A DNA stretch of 64,000 bases from Cephalopachus bancanus (taxonomy: Eukaryota > Chordata > Mammalia > Primates > Tarsiidae). Location: the NCBI GenBank assembly GCA_027257055.1, contig JAPVLO010002557.1, positions 155,316-219,315 on the forward strand, written 5' to 3'. The notes below the pieces were generated by a model. It saw nothing but the letters and a program-made list of their open reading frames with translations. It had not been told where the DNA came from and made no database searches. Every line of letters starts with the position of its first letter. Positions within the stretch are counted from its first letter, which is position 1. The translations under genes were made by a program, and so were the position numbers. Of this stretch, positions 31,602-44,250 are shown one piece after another.

Positions 31602-31900
31602 TGTGTGTGTATTCAAGGAGTATAGTGTGTATAGGAATGCCTTAGTGTACAAGGGGGGAATTTAGATATAGCTCACATATTTGAGTACATGAGGGATAAC
31701 TGACATGTGTAATTTGAGGCATGGGGTGGGTATACTTATTACAAGCTAAAGTTTTGTGTATTTAGGGGGTATGGCGATGGAATGATTTGTGTGTGTGCTT
31801 TAGGTGAGGCGAGAGTTGTGTGTCCTGTGTCTTTTTTTATGAGTGAGGTGTTGTCTGAGAGCCTGAACAAGAGGGTGTGCACAGGTTACTGTGGCTGGGT
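30426..31900. repeat. Degenerate GT-rich minisatellite, block 3, with (TG)n
   Basis: Continues the units of block 2 beyond the mariner element (GTGTATATTTGGGTATCTGG, GGGGTATTCTGTGGGTGTGT and similar). It contains a pure (TG)n at about 31555-31588 and fades by about 31850-31900. Confidence 0.7.
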
Positions 31901-32600
31901 GGTGTTATGTTTTGGGGGCTGCAAGGAAGCCTCAGGGGCAGACTTGTGATTGTGAGGCTCTGCTCTATGAACTGACCCCTGTTTTATTTGACTGTGTGTT
32001 TTGTTCAAACTTGTCCCAGTCTCTCTGTAGGGCAGTGACTCTGCTGGAATGATCAGCGATAATCTGCTTGCTCATCATTGCCTGGATGGGTCTGGTACCT
32101 TAGTTCTCCTGGTAAGTGGATGTGCTTCTCACACTTGAGTGGTCCAGTGTCCTGCATCTGGGGCTAAGGGACAGGTGCAAAGCAGAGCTGACCACCCTCC
32201 AGGAATGCTCTCCTCAGTGGGGCTGAAGCTGGTGGGGGAGAGCTTTTTCTCCAGGTGTGACTTAGTTCTCTCCAGAGGGTGCCAGAGGGGATGACTTAGA
32301 GGAAGGAAACTGCCAGGAGATAAACAGACCCCAAGTGAGAGACCATTCTTCACTGGCCCATCTGCTGCTTTATCCCTTAGGTGGCTCCCATTGCAGGGGA
32401 AAGGCCAAGCCCCATGGTGTGGCTCCCACAGAACCCTTCTTGGCCTGACCCTGCTGGCTGGCTTGTCTGTACACATATCCTTCCTCACAATATGCGAAAT
32501 TTGGTGACACCAGCATGCCTTCCTTTCTTGACCCGTGCTATCCCTGCTGCACCATCACTGTGGGCTCAGCAGTCACCTTCTCCAGTTAAGACGGGTCCAT
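31901..32600. other. Unique sequence; nothing recognised
   Basis: A 119-codon minus-strand frame (32129-32488) shows no known domain, and its flanks offer no splice support. No repeat was identified. Confidence 0.3.
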
Positions 32601-32609
32601 CTTCTCCAT

Positions 32610-32870
32610 GTTGTCACAGCACCCTGTGCTGCCTCTGCTTCTCTCTGGCTACTGTTCTCAGAATAAAATCCAAACTCCACATAGATTTATGTGCCTGAAA
32701 TTCTCTCAGGGCCTCAGCGTTCTCTGTTCCCTCTCCCTGGAACACTCCTGCAGTCTTTTCTGATCATAAGGTCTTATGAGTCCCTGGCCTGTCACTCTCT
32801 TGCCTGTTACTCTACTTCATTTTTCTCAAATATTGTTCTTTGTCTCTCAAAAATAAAATGGGAGTCTGAT
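32610..32870 (+). mobile_element. L2 LINE 3' relic
   Basis: CTCTGCTTCTCTCTGGCTACTGTTC, then GGGCCTCAGCGTTCTCTGTTCCCTCTCCCTGGAACACTCCTGC, follow the well-known L2 3' region (CTGTTCCCTCTGCCTGGAA). Diverged and without clear ends. Confidence 0.6.
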
Positions 32871-33379
32871 GAGGGTTCTGGTCACTGCTGTATGAAAACT
32901 AACTGGCAACTGCCTGGCATATGGAAGACTTTTAGAAAGACCAGCAATGATTGACTGACATACATGGTCTCCTGCTTGATGGCACCTATGGGGCTCCTGC
33001 CCTAAAATCCCAAGCTCCAAGGACAGGAACCTGAGGGCAGACCCCAGGCCTGACTCACTGTCAAGTCATATCAATTAACTCCAACCCATGTAACATGGGA
33101 CACATGGCACCTTGCAGAATCTCAAACACAAATACTCCTCAGTAAAGCTGAACTGGTTCATATTTCAAAGTGCAGGGAGGCAGACATGAAATGTAATGTA
33201 ACTAGATTGGCTGTAGATTCATAAATGTCTGGTAACCTTTAGAATGCAGCATGTTTCCTATAATCTACATGCATATAGCCACATTATTTGTGTCCTGAGC
33301 CACTGAAGGAAGAGCAGACTCAAACTACATGCTCAGTTGCGCTGATCAGTCTCCACTGGAAAGCAAAGACAAGGTTTGA

Positions 33380-33530
33380 TGCATCACTGAATCTCCCCTG
33401 TGCCAGGCACCATAACAGCTACTTTCACATGAATAATTGCCAAATCCATAAAAACCCCATTAGTAGAGACCTCATTCATTCCCCTGTACACATGATGAAG
33501 CTGAGGCTCAGAGGAGCACTCTGCATGTGC
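33380..33530 (+). mobile_element. MIR SINE relic
   Basis: CTGTGCCAGGCACCATAACAGC, then an attenuated CATTCATTCCCCTGTACAC, then GATGAAGCTGAGGCTCAGAGGAG, match the core and 3' part of MIR (GTGCCAGGCAC...GAGGAAACTGAGGCTCAGAG). Confidence 0.65.
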
Positions 33531-34195
33531 CAGACTCTTAATAGGATTGTCTTGTTCATGAAACAAAGCCAACATTGCTCTGATCAGTGCACCCAGATTC
33601 CAGGCTAAGTACAAAACATGTTGTCTCAGCAACAGAACAATACCAAATACCCCAGCAAAGACGCCGGCTTTATGTCCTGTTTCCTCAATCAAATAACTGT
33701 AGTGAATTATCCCATGATCTCTACTCTGTTAATAGGACCAAATGATATGCTTTCATGTGTACCACTCTTTTAAAGTAGCATGGATGGTCCAAAGTGCCTC
33801 AAAGATGTTCCCAAATCATCATGAAGTTGGGAAACTTTTTTAACACTGCAAGGCTTAGAGACTAACAAATAGAATCTGGCAGGTCAGTTCTCTGGGTGAC
33901 ATTGGTGGAATGAAGGAGCCCAGAAGGAGAGAAGATGGGAAGCAGGGAAGGAGCAATATGTGCAATCATGACACGGTGCCATGGCATAGGTACAAATATT
34001 AACAAGGAGGTAGTCAAAATAAGATTGTAATAAGTCAAGGATATTTAATGTAGCTTCTAATGGAGCAACTCGTGAAGAATTCAATAGTAGCAAATTAATA
34101 GGCAGAAAGATAGGTTAAACAAGGCACCCAGAAGTAGGTCAAACAAAAACTACAATAACATGATAGATATAAATGTCATGACAAGGCAATTTAGA
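33531..34195. other. Unique A/T-rich sequence; nothing recognised
   Basis: Short frames only. No identified repeat, although an old DNA transposon or MaLR fragment could be missed by eye. Confidence 0.3.
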
Positions 34196-34199
34196 TTTA

Positions 34200-37100
34200 T
34201 GTTGTTTAAATTTTATTTTTTCAAGCAATTTTAGGTTCACAAAAAAATGAACAGAAATGCATAGTTCCCTATACCTGTCATCACCTTTCCACCACAGTTT
34301 CCCCTGTTATTGGCATCTTACATCACAGTAACACATTCGTTAATATCAATGAGCCAATATTCACTTGTTGTTATCTACCAATATCCATAGCTAACATTAG
34401 TGTTTTCTCTTTGTATTATACCTCCTATGGGTTTTGAAAATGTATCATGGAAACTATTGTCTGTTAACAGTACCATACAGAACATTTTTACTGTCCACCA
34501 AAATCTCCTGTATACCACTTACACATCCTTCTCTCTCTGTCCCCGAATTACTGGCAGCCACTGATCCTTCTACTATCTCTATAGATTTGCCTTTTTAAAA
34601 AACAATTTCATATAGTTGGGAATAATATAGTATGTGGCCTTTTCAGCTTGGCTTATTTCACTTAGCAATTTAAAGTTAGAACTCCATGTGTCTTCCTAGT
34701 AGATTTACTCTTTAATTATATTTTTAATAGAAAATTTGGTAAATAAAGGTTATCATCAAATTATCTCTTTTCTAGCATTACATAATACTCTATTTAATAA
34801 ACCAACTCACATAGTGTGAGGTAAATGAACCACAGTAGAACAAGATGTAAATCAGGTGTACAAACCTATTGGCACAAAAATATGCAAACACCCGAGCTGC
34901 GTTGTCTCAGACATCCTGATGCAGTATCCAGGCCACCCTAAGGTTTTTCCACATCCAGCCCTTCTACCTGAAGGTATTGGTTTGTTCTACTATAGCTACA
35001 GGGTGGGGCACTCTGCTCCAGTTATGACGTTATCTCAAACTATCTGCTAGTAACAGGTGCCTTGCTGGATTTAATGTTTATTTCTGTGAATGAAGCCTGC
35101 TTTTTCTTTAAAGATAATATTGATATTAAAATTATAGTAGTTGACTATAACTTGGGGATACATTTTATATATTATTCAATTTATTTATTGGGGTAAAAGT
35201 TACAAAACAAAATTAATTAACCTTTTGACCAAAAACATGCAAATACCCAAGCAGCCTTGTCTCAGACATTCTGCTGCAGTTCCAAGGTCACCCTCAGGCT
35301 CTTCCACATCCAGCCCTTCTACCTGTGGCTACCCATTTGTCCCACTATTAACCTCTTTACCATGTACAATTTAGTATCATTTAGTATATTCACAATATTG
35401 TATGATCTTTATCTCTGTCAAGGTAAAAAATAATTGTATTACCTTACAACCAACCATCTCCTTTCTATCTTTGCAAATTGAACTATTTTAGATATTTCAT
35501 ATAAATGAAATCTTACAGTATGTGACCATCTATGTTGGCTTCTTTCACTTAATGTTTTCGAGGCTCATCCAGGTAGTAGTATGTATAAGTATTTCTTTTT
35601 TTGCTGAATAATATTTCAACATATGGACATAAACATTCTTTATCTACACCTTTACAACTCCCTATCATCTTTTATATTACCATTGTTACCAGTAACATCT
35701 TTACACGTTGTATGTTCATTAATTTGGCTTTATAATTATTGTTTAAACATTTATATTTGAAATCACATTTTAAAAAGAAGTCACTGACCCCAAATGCAGT
35801 AATACTGACTTTTTCTAATTTTCCTATGTTGTTGCCTTTACTATTAGTCTTTGTTTCTTTCTATGGCTTCAAATTACAGTCTAGGGACCTTTCATTCGCT
35901 CCTCAAGGATTCCTTTCACCATTTTTGTTGAGCAGATATACTCGGGATATATTTTCTCAGCTTTTCTGTAATTGGAAATGTCTTAATTTCTCCCTCATTT
36001 AAAAAAATTGTGGTAAAATACCCATAGCATAAAACTGCTATCGTAAGCATTTTAAGAGTACGGGTCAGTGGCATTAAGCATATACACATTACTCTGCTGC
36101 AGTCATCATCAGCCACACACAGAACTTTTTCCATTTTGCAAAACTAACCATTAAACCATTAAATATTAATTCCCCCTTTCTCCCAAGCTTCTGGCAGCCA
36201 CCTCTCCACTTTCTTTCTCTATGAATTTGACTACTTTTGCTGTCTCATATAGATGAAATCATATTGTATTTGTCCGTTTGTGACTGAACTATGTAACTTA
36301 GCATATTGTTCTCAAGGTTCATCCATGCTGTAGCGTGTGTCAGAATATCCATCATTTTCACAATTAATAATATTCCACATTTTATTTATCCATCCATCCT
36401 CAATGGACACTTGAGCTGCTTCTCTCTTCTGGCTATAGTAAATCATTCTGGTAAGATCATGAGGGTACAAAAGTCTCTCCAGATTTCAATTTTCAGGGGC
36501 AGCATATACTGAGAAGTAAAATTGCAGGATGATATGGTAATATTTTGAGGATTCACCATAATGTTTTCCATGTGGCTACACCATTTTACATTCTAACCAA
36601 CCATGCACTAGAGTTAAAATTTTTCCACATTCTCACTAGCACTTGGTGCTTGTGTTTCGTTGATAGTGTTCATCCCAATGGGTGTGAGGCAATATGTTAC
36701 TGTAGTTCTGATTTGCATTTCCCAGATGACTGTTCATATTGAGCATCTTATGTGCTTATCAAGCATTTGTATATCTTCTTTGGAGAGACATCTATTCAAG
36801 CCTTTTGTTCATTTTAAAATTGGGTTGACTGTTTTACATTGAGTTTTAGATGTTCTTTATATTTAATAGATATTAAGTCATTTAATAGATATTAAGTCTT
36901 TATGAGATATATGATTTGCAGATATTTTCTCTCATTCAGTGAGTAAGGTAAGGGTTCAACTTTATTTTTGTCTGTGTGGATGTGGATGTCCAGTTTTTCA
37001 AACACCATTTGTTGAGAAGACTGTCTATTCCTCCAATGAAGGTCCTTGGCATCCATGTTGAAAATCAACTATCAATACGTGGAAGGGTTTATTTCTGGAT

Positions 37101-37200
37101 TCTCTATTCTATTAACCTACATGTCTGTCTTATAAGTTATTTCCTCAATGTTTTGATTACAGTAGATTAGTAGTACTTTTTGAAACCAAGAAACGTGAGA
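34200..37200 (-). mobile_element. Old L1 (L1M-type) fragments
   Basis: A/T-rich sequence with the reverse-complement phrases of ancient L1 3' ends: TTCAAGCAATTTTAGGTTCACA, CTGGCAGCCACTGATCC, TTTCACTTAATGTTTTCGAGGCTCATCCA, then ORF2-like ACCATTTGTTGAGAAGACTGTC near 36990-37040. No long frame survives. At least two L1 pieces are joined, because similar ORF2 text recurs just after 37205. Confidence 0.7.
34876..35349 (+). repeat. Local duplication (~117-bp units at 34876-34992 and 35233-35349)
   Basis: Both units contain ATGCAAA.ACCC.AGC, TTGTCTCAGACAT.CTG, CCACATCCAGCCCTTCTACCTG. About 240 bp of unrelated L1-like sequence separates them. Confidence 0.7.
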
Positions 37201-37204
37201 CCTC

Positions 37205-38554
37205 AAACTCTGTTCTTTTAAAAGAGAAAATATCCAGATTCATTCTTCTGCATATGTTTAGCCAATTTTCCCAACATTATTTATTGAACAGACTATTTCC
37301 CTTGATTCTTTATTTTTGTCAACTTGTGAAATATCAGCTGGTTCAGCAATTTTGCTTCTAAGTTTTTTATTCTAGTTCATTAATCTATGTATCTATTTTT
37401 GTACCAGTGCCATGCTGTTTTGGTTGCTGTGGCTGTGTGGTAAAATTTAAAATCCAGCAGTGTTATGCTTCCACCTTTTTGCTTAGGATTACATTGGCTA
37501 TTTAGGTTCTTTTTGGGATTCAATATGAACTTAAATATTCTTTTTGCTAGATGTGTGAAAAATAATGCTGGCATTTTTATAGAAATTGCGTTGAATGTAT
37601 ATACTGCTTTAGAAAGTATGGGAGTTTTAACAATATTGATTCTTCCAATCCATGAGCATGAAATGTTTTGCCATCTGCTTGTGTCAGCTTGATTTATTTC
37701 AGGAGTGTTTTGTAGTTCTTATTGTAGAACTCTTTCAGCTTCTTGGTTAGTTGTATTCCAAGGCATTTTATTATTTTGGGTCTAGTGTAAATGGGATTGT
37801 GTTCTTAATTTTGTTTTCAGCTTGAATGTTGGTATATAGAAATGCTACTGATTTTTTTAAATCAGTATTTCACTGAGTTGCCCAGGCTGGAAGCACTGAT
37901 TCACTCACAGTCACCATAGCCTCGACCTACTGAGTTCACATGATCTTTCCACCTTAGCCTTCCAAGTAGCTGGGACTACATACAGGCACAGCCACGCCCA
38001 GCTAATTTTTTGTAGAGATGAGATCTTGCCTGACGAAGGCTGGTCTTGAGCCTTTGGGAACATACAATCCTCCCACTTCTGCCTCCCAGAATGCAGGAAT
38101 TACAGTCATCAGCCACCCTGCCCAGCTTTGCTACTGGTTTTTGAATGTTGATTTTGTATCCTGTGACTTCACTAAAGTTGATTATCAGGTTGAAGTGTCT
38201 CTTGGTAGAGTCTTTAGGCTTTTCTAGATTTAGACTCATATCATCTGCAAAAAGAGATAATTTAGCTTTTCCTATTTTGATCCATTTATATTTCTTTCTG
38301 ATGCTTGATTGCTCTGGATAGGACTTCTAGAGATATATTAAAAATAAGTGGTGAGAGTGTACATCCTTGTCTTGTTCAAGTTCTGCCCAGTCAGTGTGAT
38401 GTTCGCTGTGGATGTGTCACAGATGGCTTTTATTGTTTTGAGATATTTTCCTTTGATGCCTTGATAACTGAGGATTTTTATCATAAAGCGATGTTGGATG
38501 TTACCATATGCTTTTTCTGCATCTGTTGAGATAATCAGGTAGTTCTTATTTTTA
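37205..38554 (-). mobile_element. Outer L1, 3' part (ORF2), interrupted at 38554
   Basis: Minus-strand ORF2 reverse transcriptase and C-terminal text (reverse complement of CATTCTTCTGCATATG, ATGGGAGTTTTAACAATATTGATTC, CCTTGTCTTGTTC). The element stops at TAGTTCTTATTTTTA and resumes at 48979 with the same 16 bp. An older Alu sits at about 37850-38128. Confidence 0.85.
37850..38128 (-). mobile_element. Older Alu (minus) within outer L1
   Basis: GTTGCCCAGGCTGGAAG, CACCTTAGCCTTCCAAGTAGCTGGGACTACA, AGCTAATTTTTTGTAGAGATG and the end GCCACCCTGCCCAGC mark a diverged AluJ-type dimer. Confidence 0.85.
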
Positions 38555-39229
38555 TTTTTTTTTTTTAAATTATTTTATTTTCAAGATGTGGGGTACAATT
38601 CAGGATTTGTTATCCAAGTGGTCAATGTACAGGTAAAGTTTGGACCTCTTTTTGCTTCCCTCCAATTGGTTTGAGATCAGGTATCTTTATTGATGTTATG
38701 TGCTCTACTCCCCAACAGCAGCAGTATCCCACTGCTGTCAATCCCTTTCTTATAGTATTATGGTAAATGTTCAGGGTCCGCTTATGATTGAAAGCATGTG
38801 GTACACTGCTCTTTGTTTGTGTGATTGATCACTGAGTATGATAGACACTAAATCCATCCAAGTTGCTGTGAAGTCCATATGTTTGACCTTCTTTATGACT
38901 GTGTAATATTCCATTGTATATATGTGCCACATTTTAAAAATCCAGTCCAGTCTTGATGGGAAGCACGGTGGGTTTCATGTTTTTGCTATTGGAACTAGTG
39001 CTGCAACAAACATGTGTGTACAGGTAACTTTTTTGAAGAATGATTGGAATTCCTCCAAGTGTATTCCCAGTAGGGGGATTGCTAAGTCACAGGGAAGGTC
39101 AATGTCCAGTTATTTTAGAAATCTCCACACTGTTTTACAAAGAGGTTGAACTAGTTTGCATTCCCACCAGCAATGTAGAAGAGTTCCTTTTACTCTGCAT
39201 CCTCACCAGCATCTATTTTGGGGTTTTTT
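38555..39229 (-). mobile_element. Middle L1, 3' part
   Basis: Poly(T) at 38555-38567, then L1 3' UTR (GTGGGGTACAATTCAGGATTTG) and the ORF2 C-terminal region. Interrupted near 39229 by the younger L1 and resuming near 45137. The 16-bp target duplication GTAGTTCTTATTTTTA stands at 38539-38554 and 48979-48994. Confidence 0.9.
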
Positions 39230-39461
39230 TTTTGTTGTGGTGGTTTTTTTTAATCAATATTTTTTATTATGATGTTGTGGGGTACAGTTAAGGGTTAGGT
39301 AAACAAATATGTTTCATTCGGGCACCCTGTTGATAATAGGTGTTTCCCCGTCCCCAGACAGATATTTCCTACTGTTAATCCCAATTCCCTCGCCCCTCCA
39401 TAGTTTCCCATTACTATCAGTCATTTTCTTATAGTATTACATTGGATGTTCAAGGTCTATT

Positions 39462-42400
39462 ATATGAGTGAGAATATGTGATACTCAGATCTTTGTTTCT
39501 GTGAGAGGTCATTCAGTATTATAGACTCTAGTTCCATCCAGGTTGCTGCGAAATTCATGATTTTGTTCTTTTTCTGGCTGTGTAGTATTCCATTGTGTAT
39601 ATGTACCACATTTTTTAATCCAGTCCTTTTTTCATGGGCAGCATGGTTGCTTCCAGGTTCTTGCTATTGTGAACAATGCTGCGATAAACATACGTGTGCA
39701 GGTATCCTTTTTATAGAGTGATTTGAGTTCTTCAGGATATATTCCCAGAAGGGGGATTGTGGGGTCATATTTAGAGGAGGGAGGTTGATATTTAGAGTTT
39801 TTAGGAATCGCCACACTGCTTTCCACAGAGGTTGCACTAGTTTACACTCCCACCAACAGTGTAGAAGTGTTCCCTTATCACCACACCCACTCCAACAGCT
39901 GTTATTTTTTGAGTTGTCGATAATTGCCATTCTGACTGGAGTTAAGAGGTATCTCAGTGTGGTTTTGATTTGCATCTCCCTGATAATTAGGGAGGTTGAA
40001 CATTTCTTCATGTGTCTGTTGGCTGCTCAATGTCTTCCTTTGTGATGTGTCTGTTCATACCTTTTGTCCATTTTATAATGGGATTTTTTTTTTCTTTTCA
40101 GCACATTTGATTTCCTTGTAGATCCAAGATGTTAAGCCTTTGTCAGAACTGGTGTTATCAATCCTTTTTCCCAGTCTGTGGACTGTCTCCCTGCTCTCTT
40201 GATGGTTTCTTTGGCTTTGCAGAAGCTTGTCAGTTTAATAAGGTCCCACTTGTCTATCTTCTCTCTTATGACCTGTGGGTTTCAGGTTTTGTTCAGGAAT
40301 TGGATGCCAGTTCCTATTTCCATGAGGGTATGTACTTCATTTTCTAAGGTTCTTATGGTTTGAGGTTTTACGTTTAGGTCTCTGATCCATTTGGAGTTAA
40401 CCTTTGTGCATGGGGATAGATAGGGGTCCTGTTTCAATCTTCTGCATGTGGTCAGCCAGTTTTCCCAGCACCATTTACTGAATAGGCTCTCCTCTCCCCA
40501 GTAGTAGGTGGTGGAGGCTTTGTCGAAGATGAGTTGGTTGAGAAATTGAGGTTTTGCTTCTGGAATCTCAATTCTATTCCATTGATCTATATGCCTGTTC
40601 CTATACCAATGCCAAGCTGTTATGAAGATCATAACTTTATAGTAAAGTTTGAAGTCTGGTAATGTGATACCACCTGCTTTTTTTTTTTTTTTTTGCTGAG
40701 AATTGTTCTGGCTATTCTTGAACGTTTATGTTTCCATATGAATTCCTGTGTTGTTTTTTCTAGGTCTGAGAAGAATGTTGCTGGTAATTTGATGGGTATT
40801 GCATTGAATTTGTAGATTGCCCTAGGTAAGATGGACATCTTCACCACGTTGATTCTTCCAATCCATGAGCATAGGATATTTTTCCACTTGTTTGTGTCAT
40901 CTTTGATTTCTTTGAGCAATGTTTTGTAGTTTTCATTGTAAAGGTCTTTCATGTCTCTGGTTAGGAAGATGCCAAGGTATTTCATTTTTTTTGTGGCTAT
41001 TGTGAATGGAATTGTGCTTTTTATTTGGGTTTCTGTTTATTTATTATTGGTGTAAAGAAATGCAGTTGTCTTTTGCACATTTATTTTGTATCCTGAGACT
41101 TTGCCAAAGGCTTTATCAGTGTGAGGAGGTTTTTAACATATTCTCTTGGGTTTTCAAGGTACACAATCATATCATCTGCAAAGAGAGATAACTTGACTTC
41201 CTCTTTTCCTATTTGGAAATCCCTGATTGCCTTCTCTTCTCTGATTGCTCTAGCCAGAACTTCCAATACTATGTTGAACAGGAGGGGTGAGAGTGGGCAT
41301 CCTTGTCTTGTTCCAGTTTTCAGAGTAAATGGTTCCAATTTTTGTCCATTTAGGAGTATGCTGGCTGTGGGTTTCTCATAGATGGCTTTTACTATTTTGA
41401 GGTATATTCCCGTATGCCTAGATGTTCGAGGGTTTTTATCAAGAAGGGGTGTTGGATTTTATCAAAGCTTTTTCTGCATCTCATGATATAATCATGTGGC
41501 TTTTGTTTTGACATCTGTTGATGTATTTAATTACATTTATAGTTTTACGAATGTTGAACCAGCCTTGGATCGCAGGAATGAAGCCTACTTGGTCATGATG
41601 GATGATTTTTGAGATACATTGTTGAATCTGGTTTGCTAGGATCTTGTTGAGAATTTTAGCATCTATATTCATCAAAGATATTGGCCTGTAGTTCTCTATC
41701 TTTGTTGGATCTTTACCTGGCTTGGGTATCATTGTGATGTTGGCTTCGTAAAATGATTTGGGGAGAGTTCCATCTTTTTCAATCACCTGGAATACCTTCA
41801 GTAGGATTGATATCAGCTACTCCCTAAATGTCTTGTAGAATTCTGCTGGAAAGCCATCTGGACCAGGGCTTTTTTTTAAGGTAGTTTTCTTATTACGTAG
41901 TCGATTTCCTTGATTGTAATTGGTCTATTTAGGGTCACAATTTCTTCCTGTTCCAACCTAGGTAGGTTGTGTGATGTCAGAAAGTCTTCCATTTCCTTAA
42001 GATTTTCAAGTTTGTTTCCATACAAGTGTACATAGTAGTCTCTAATGATCTTTTGTATTTCTTCAGGGTCAAATGTGACTTCATATTTTGTGTTTCTGAT
42101 TGTGCTTATTTGGGTTTTTTCTCATTTTTTTCTTGGTCAGTCTAGCTAGGGGATCATTAATCTTGTTTTTCCTTTCAAAGAATCAGCTTTTTGTTTCATT
42201 GATTTTTTGTATTATCTTTTTGTCTTCTATGTCCTGGATTTGGGCTTTTATTTTAGTGATCTGGATTCTTTTGCTGAAATTAGGGTTTTTGTGGTGTTGC
42301 TTTTCCAGCTTCCTTAGGTGGTATGTTAGGCTCTTAATTTGTGTTCCTTCCATTTTTTTCATGTGTGTTTGTAGGGACATATATTCCCCTCTTACTACAG

Positions 42401-43290
42401 CTTTTAAGGTGTCCCAGAGATTTTGGTAAGATGTTTCTTCATTTTCATTTGTTTCCAGGTATCTTTTGATCTCTGTTTTGATTTCATCATTGATCCAGGA
42501 CTTGTTTAGCATCATGCTCTTTAGTGTCCATGTCTTTGTGGGTTTTGGGGGGCCCTTGTTGGTGTCAATGTTTATTTTTATTCCACTGTGGTCTGAGAAG
42601 GTGCATGGTAGAATTTTGGTCCTTTTAAATTTGCTTATGCTTGATTTATGGTCAATTATGTGGTCGATCTTAGAATACGTTCCATTTGGTGATGAGTAGA
42701 ATGTGTATTCTGTGTTCTTTGGATGGAGTGTTCTGTAGGTATCAATTAAGTCCATTTGGTCCAGAATCACATTGAGGCTCCGGATCTCCTTGCTGATTTT
42801 TTGTCCTGATGATCTGTCTAGGGTTGTGACTGGGGTATTATAAGGGGGTCAACCAGTTTTGGAGGTTTGTTTAAAAATTTCAATATGTTTCATATATTTT
42901 TTGGAGGTTGCTTTTAGGGAAACCTTGGCACACCTATGTTGGGTTGTATTTTTTAATTTTTATAGAAATGGTATTTTGTTAAAATTGGATCTGACTCCTT
43001 TTCTCCATTATGTAAATTGCCCCCCTGTTCTTTTTTGTATTTTTTGGATAGCTTTGAATGGTATTTTTTTCCTGGTAATTAGGATCCATTCTCCTTCTTT
43101 CTTTTGGGGTTTTCCATTCACCCTGAAAATTTTGGGTTTCCCATCCTAGTTATGTAGAGTCTGTGTTTTTTTGTCCTTTCTAGGGGGGTTTTTCTTGTTG
43201 GGATTTGTTCCGGGTATATTTTATTCTTTTCCCTTTTTGTCTTTTAAAGAGGTTTGCTTTTAGACTTTCACTTCAGGTAATTATTAAAGT
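39462..43290 (-). pseudogene. L1 ORF2 (endonuclease / reverse transcriptase), broken
   Basis: Minus-strand pieces in order: an endonuclease part (42183-42770) with SKIDHIIDH and the catalytic FSDHSGIKI; a linker (41481-41786) ending in RT motifs ([20 protein letters not shown], then NKILANQIQ); the RT palm (41081-41338) with [19 protein letters not shown] and FADDMIVY; then thumb and Cys-rich C-terminal parts down to the stop near 39462. ORF2p nicks target DNA and reverse-transcribes L1 RNA. Each piece is in a different frame, so at least five frame breaks or stops are present, plus a more decayed N-terminal 500 bp (42780-43290). Confidence 0.85.
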
Positions 43291-43509
43291 TGGAGTCTTC
43301 ATCCCTATATGGAGTGCAGTGGTTTTTGTTCTTCCAGCTTGTAGCCGTTACAGGCATGGCTTGTGATTTTTTTTTTTGGGATTGGTTCAATGGCAATTTT
43401 ATTCATTCCCTGTCTCTTGGAAGCGTTGTTTTTTTTTCTTTTTCTTCAGTGTATAATACTTTCTTAAGTGTTTCATGTAGAGGTGGTTTGGTGGCAGCAT
43501 AAATATTTA

Positions 43510-44250
43510 GGGATTGGATATCTGGGAAAGATTTTTATTCTCCTTCACTGTTGAAGCTTAGCTTGGCTGGGTAGGTTATTCTTGGTTGAAATTGTTTATC
43601 TTTTAGGACTTTGAAGATAGGGCTCCAAGCTTTCCTAGCCTGCAGGGTTTCTGTAGATAAATCTGCTGCTATTCTGATTGATCTTCCATGGTAGATGATC
43701 TGGCCTTTTTCTCTCGCTGCCTTTAGGATTTTTTCTTTTATGCCTACTTTGTTTAGGCGAATTATTATATGTCTAGGAGTTGGTCTTCTCATTTTTTGTC
43801 TTGCAGGGGTTCTCTGAATCTCTTGTGTTTGAATTTTTGCATCACTGATTAGATAAGGGAAGTTTTCTTGAATGAGCTCATGGAAAGTTTGTTCCACTGT
43901 GGTCTCTGTCTCTCATTCTGCCTCAGGAGTGCCAATTACTCTTAGGTTCGGTCTCTTGAAGTAATCGCTCATCTCTTGAAGGTTTTGTTCTGTCTTTTTG
44001 AGCTTATTTTCTGTGTTTTTAAGAGTTTGGGTCAGTTCTATATTTTTGGTCCTCAAGCTCTGAGATTCTTTCTTCTGCTTGGGTAATTCTGCTTTCCTTG
44101 CTTATCAGTTTGTTATTTATTTCATTCACAGTATTCTTTATTACCGTTATCTCAGATCAGCTCCTTCCTAGTTTCTTCTTGTGTCTCCTCAATTCTTTTT
44201 AATCTCTTCATTAATGTCTTGATATCTAGGTTTGTACTTTGAGACCCTTC
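43510..44250 (-). pseudogene. L1 ORF1 (RNA-binding protein), broken
   Basis: The C-terminal and RRM part is open at 43535-43897 with RPTPRHIIIRLNKV, KEKILKAAREKG, RIAADLS and WSPIFKVLK. The coiled-coil N-terminal half (about 43900-44250) is frame-broken. ORF1p is a trimeric nucleic-acid chaperone of the L1 particle. Confidence 0.8.

Noticed and set aside
32129..32488. 119-codon minus-strand frame as a gene
   Set aside because: No recognisable domain, no splice or promoter context, ordinary composition.
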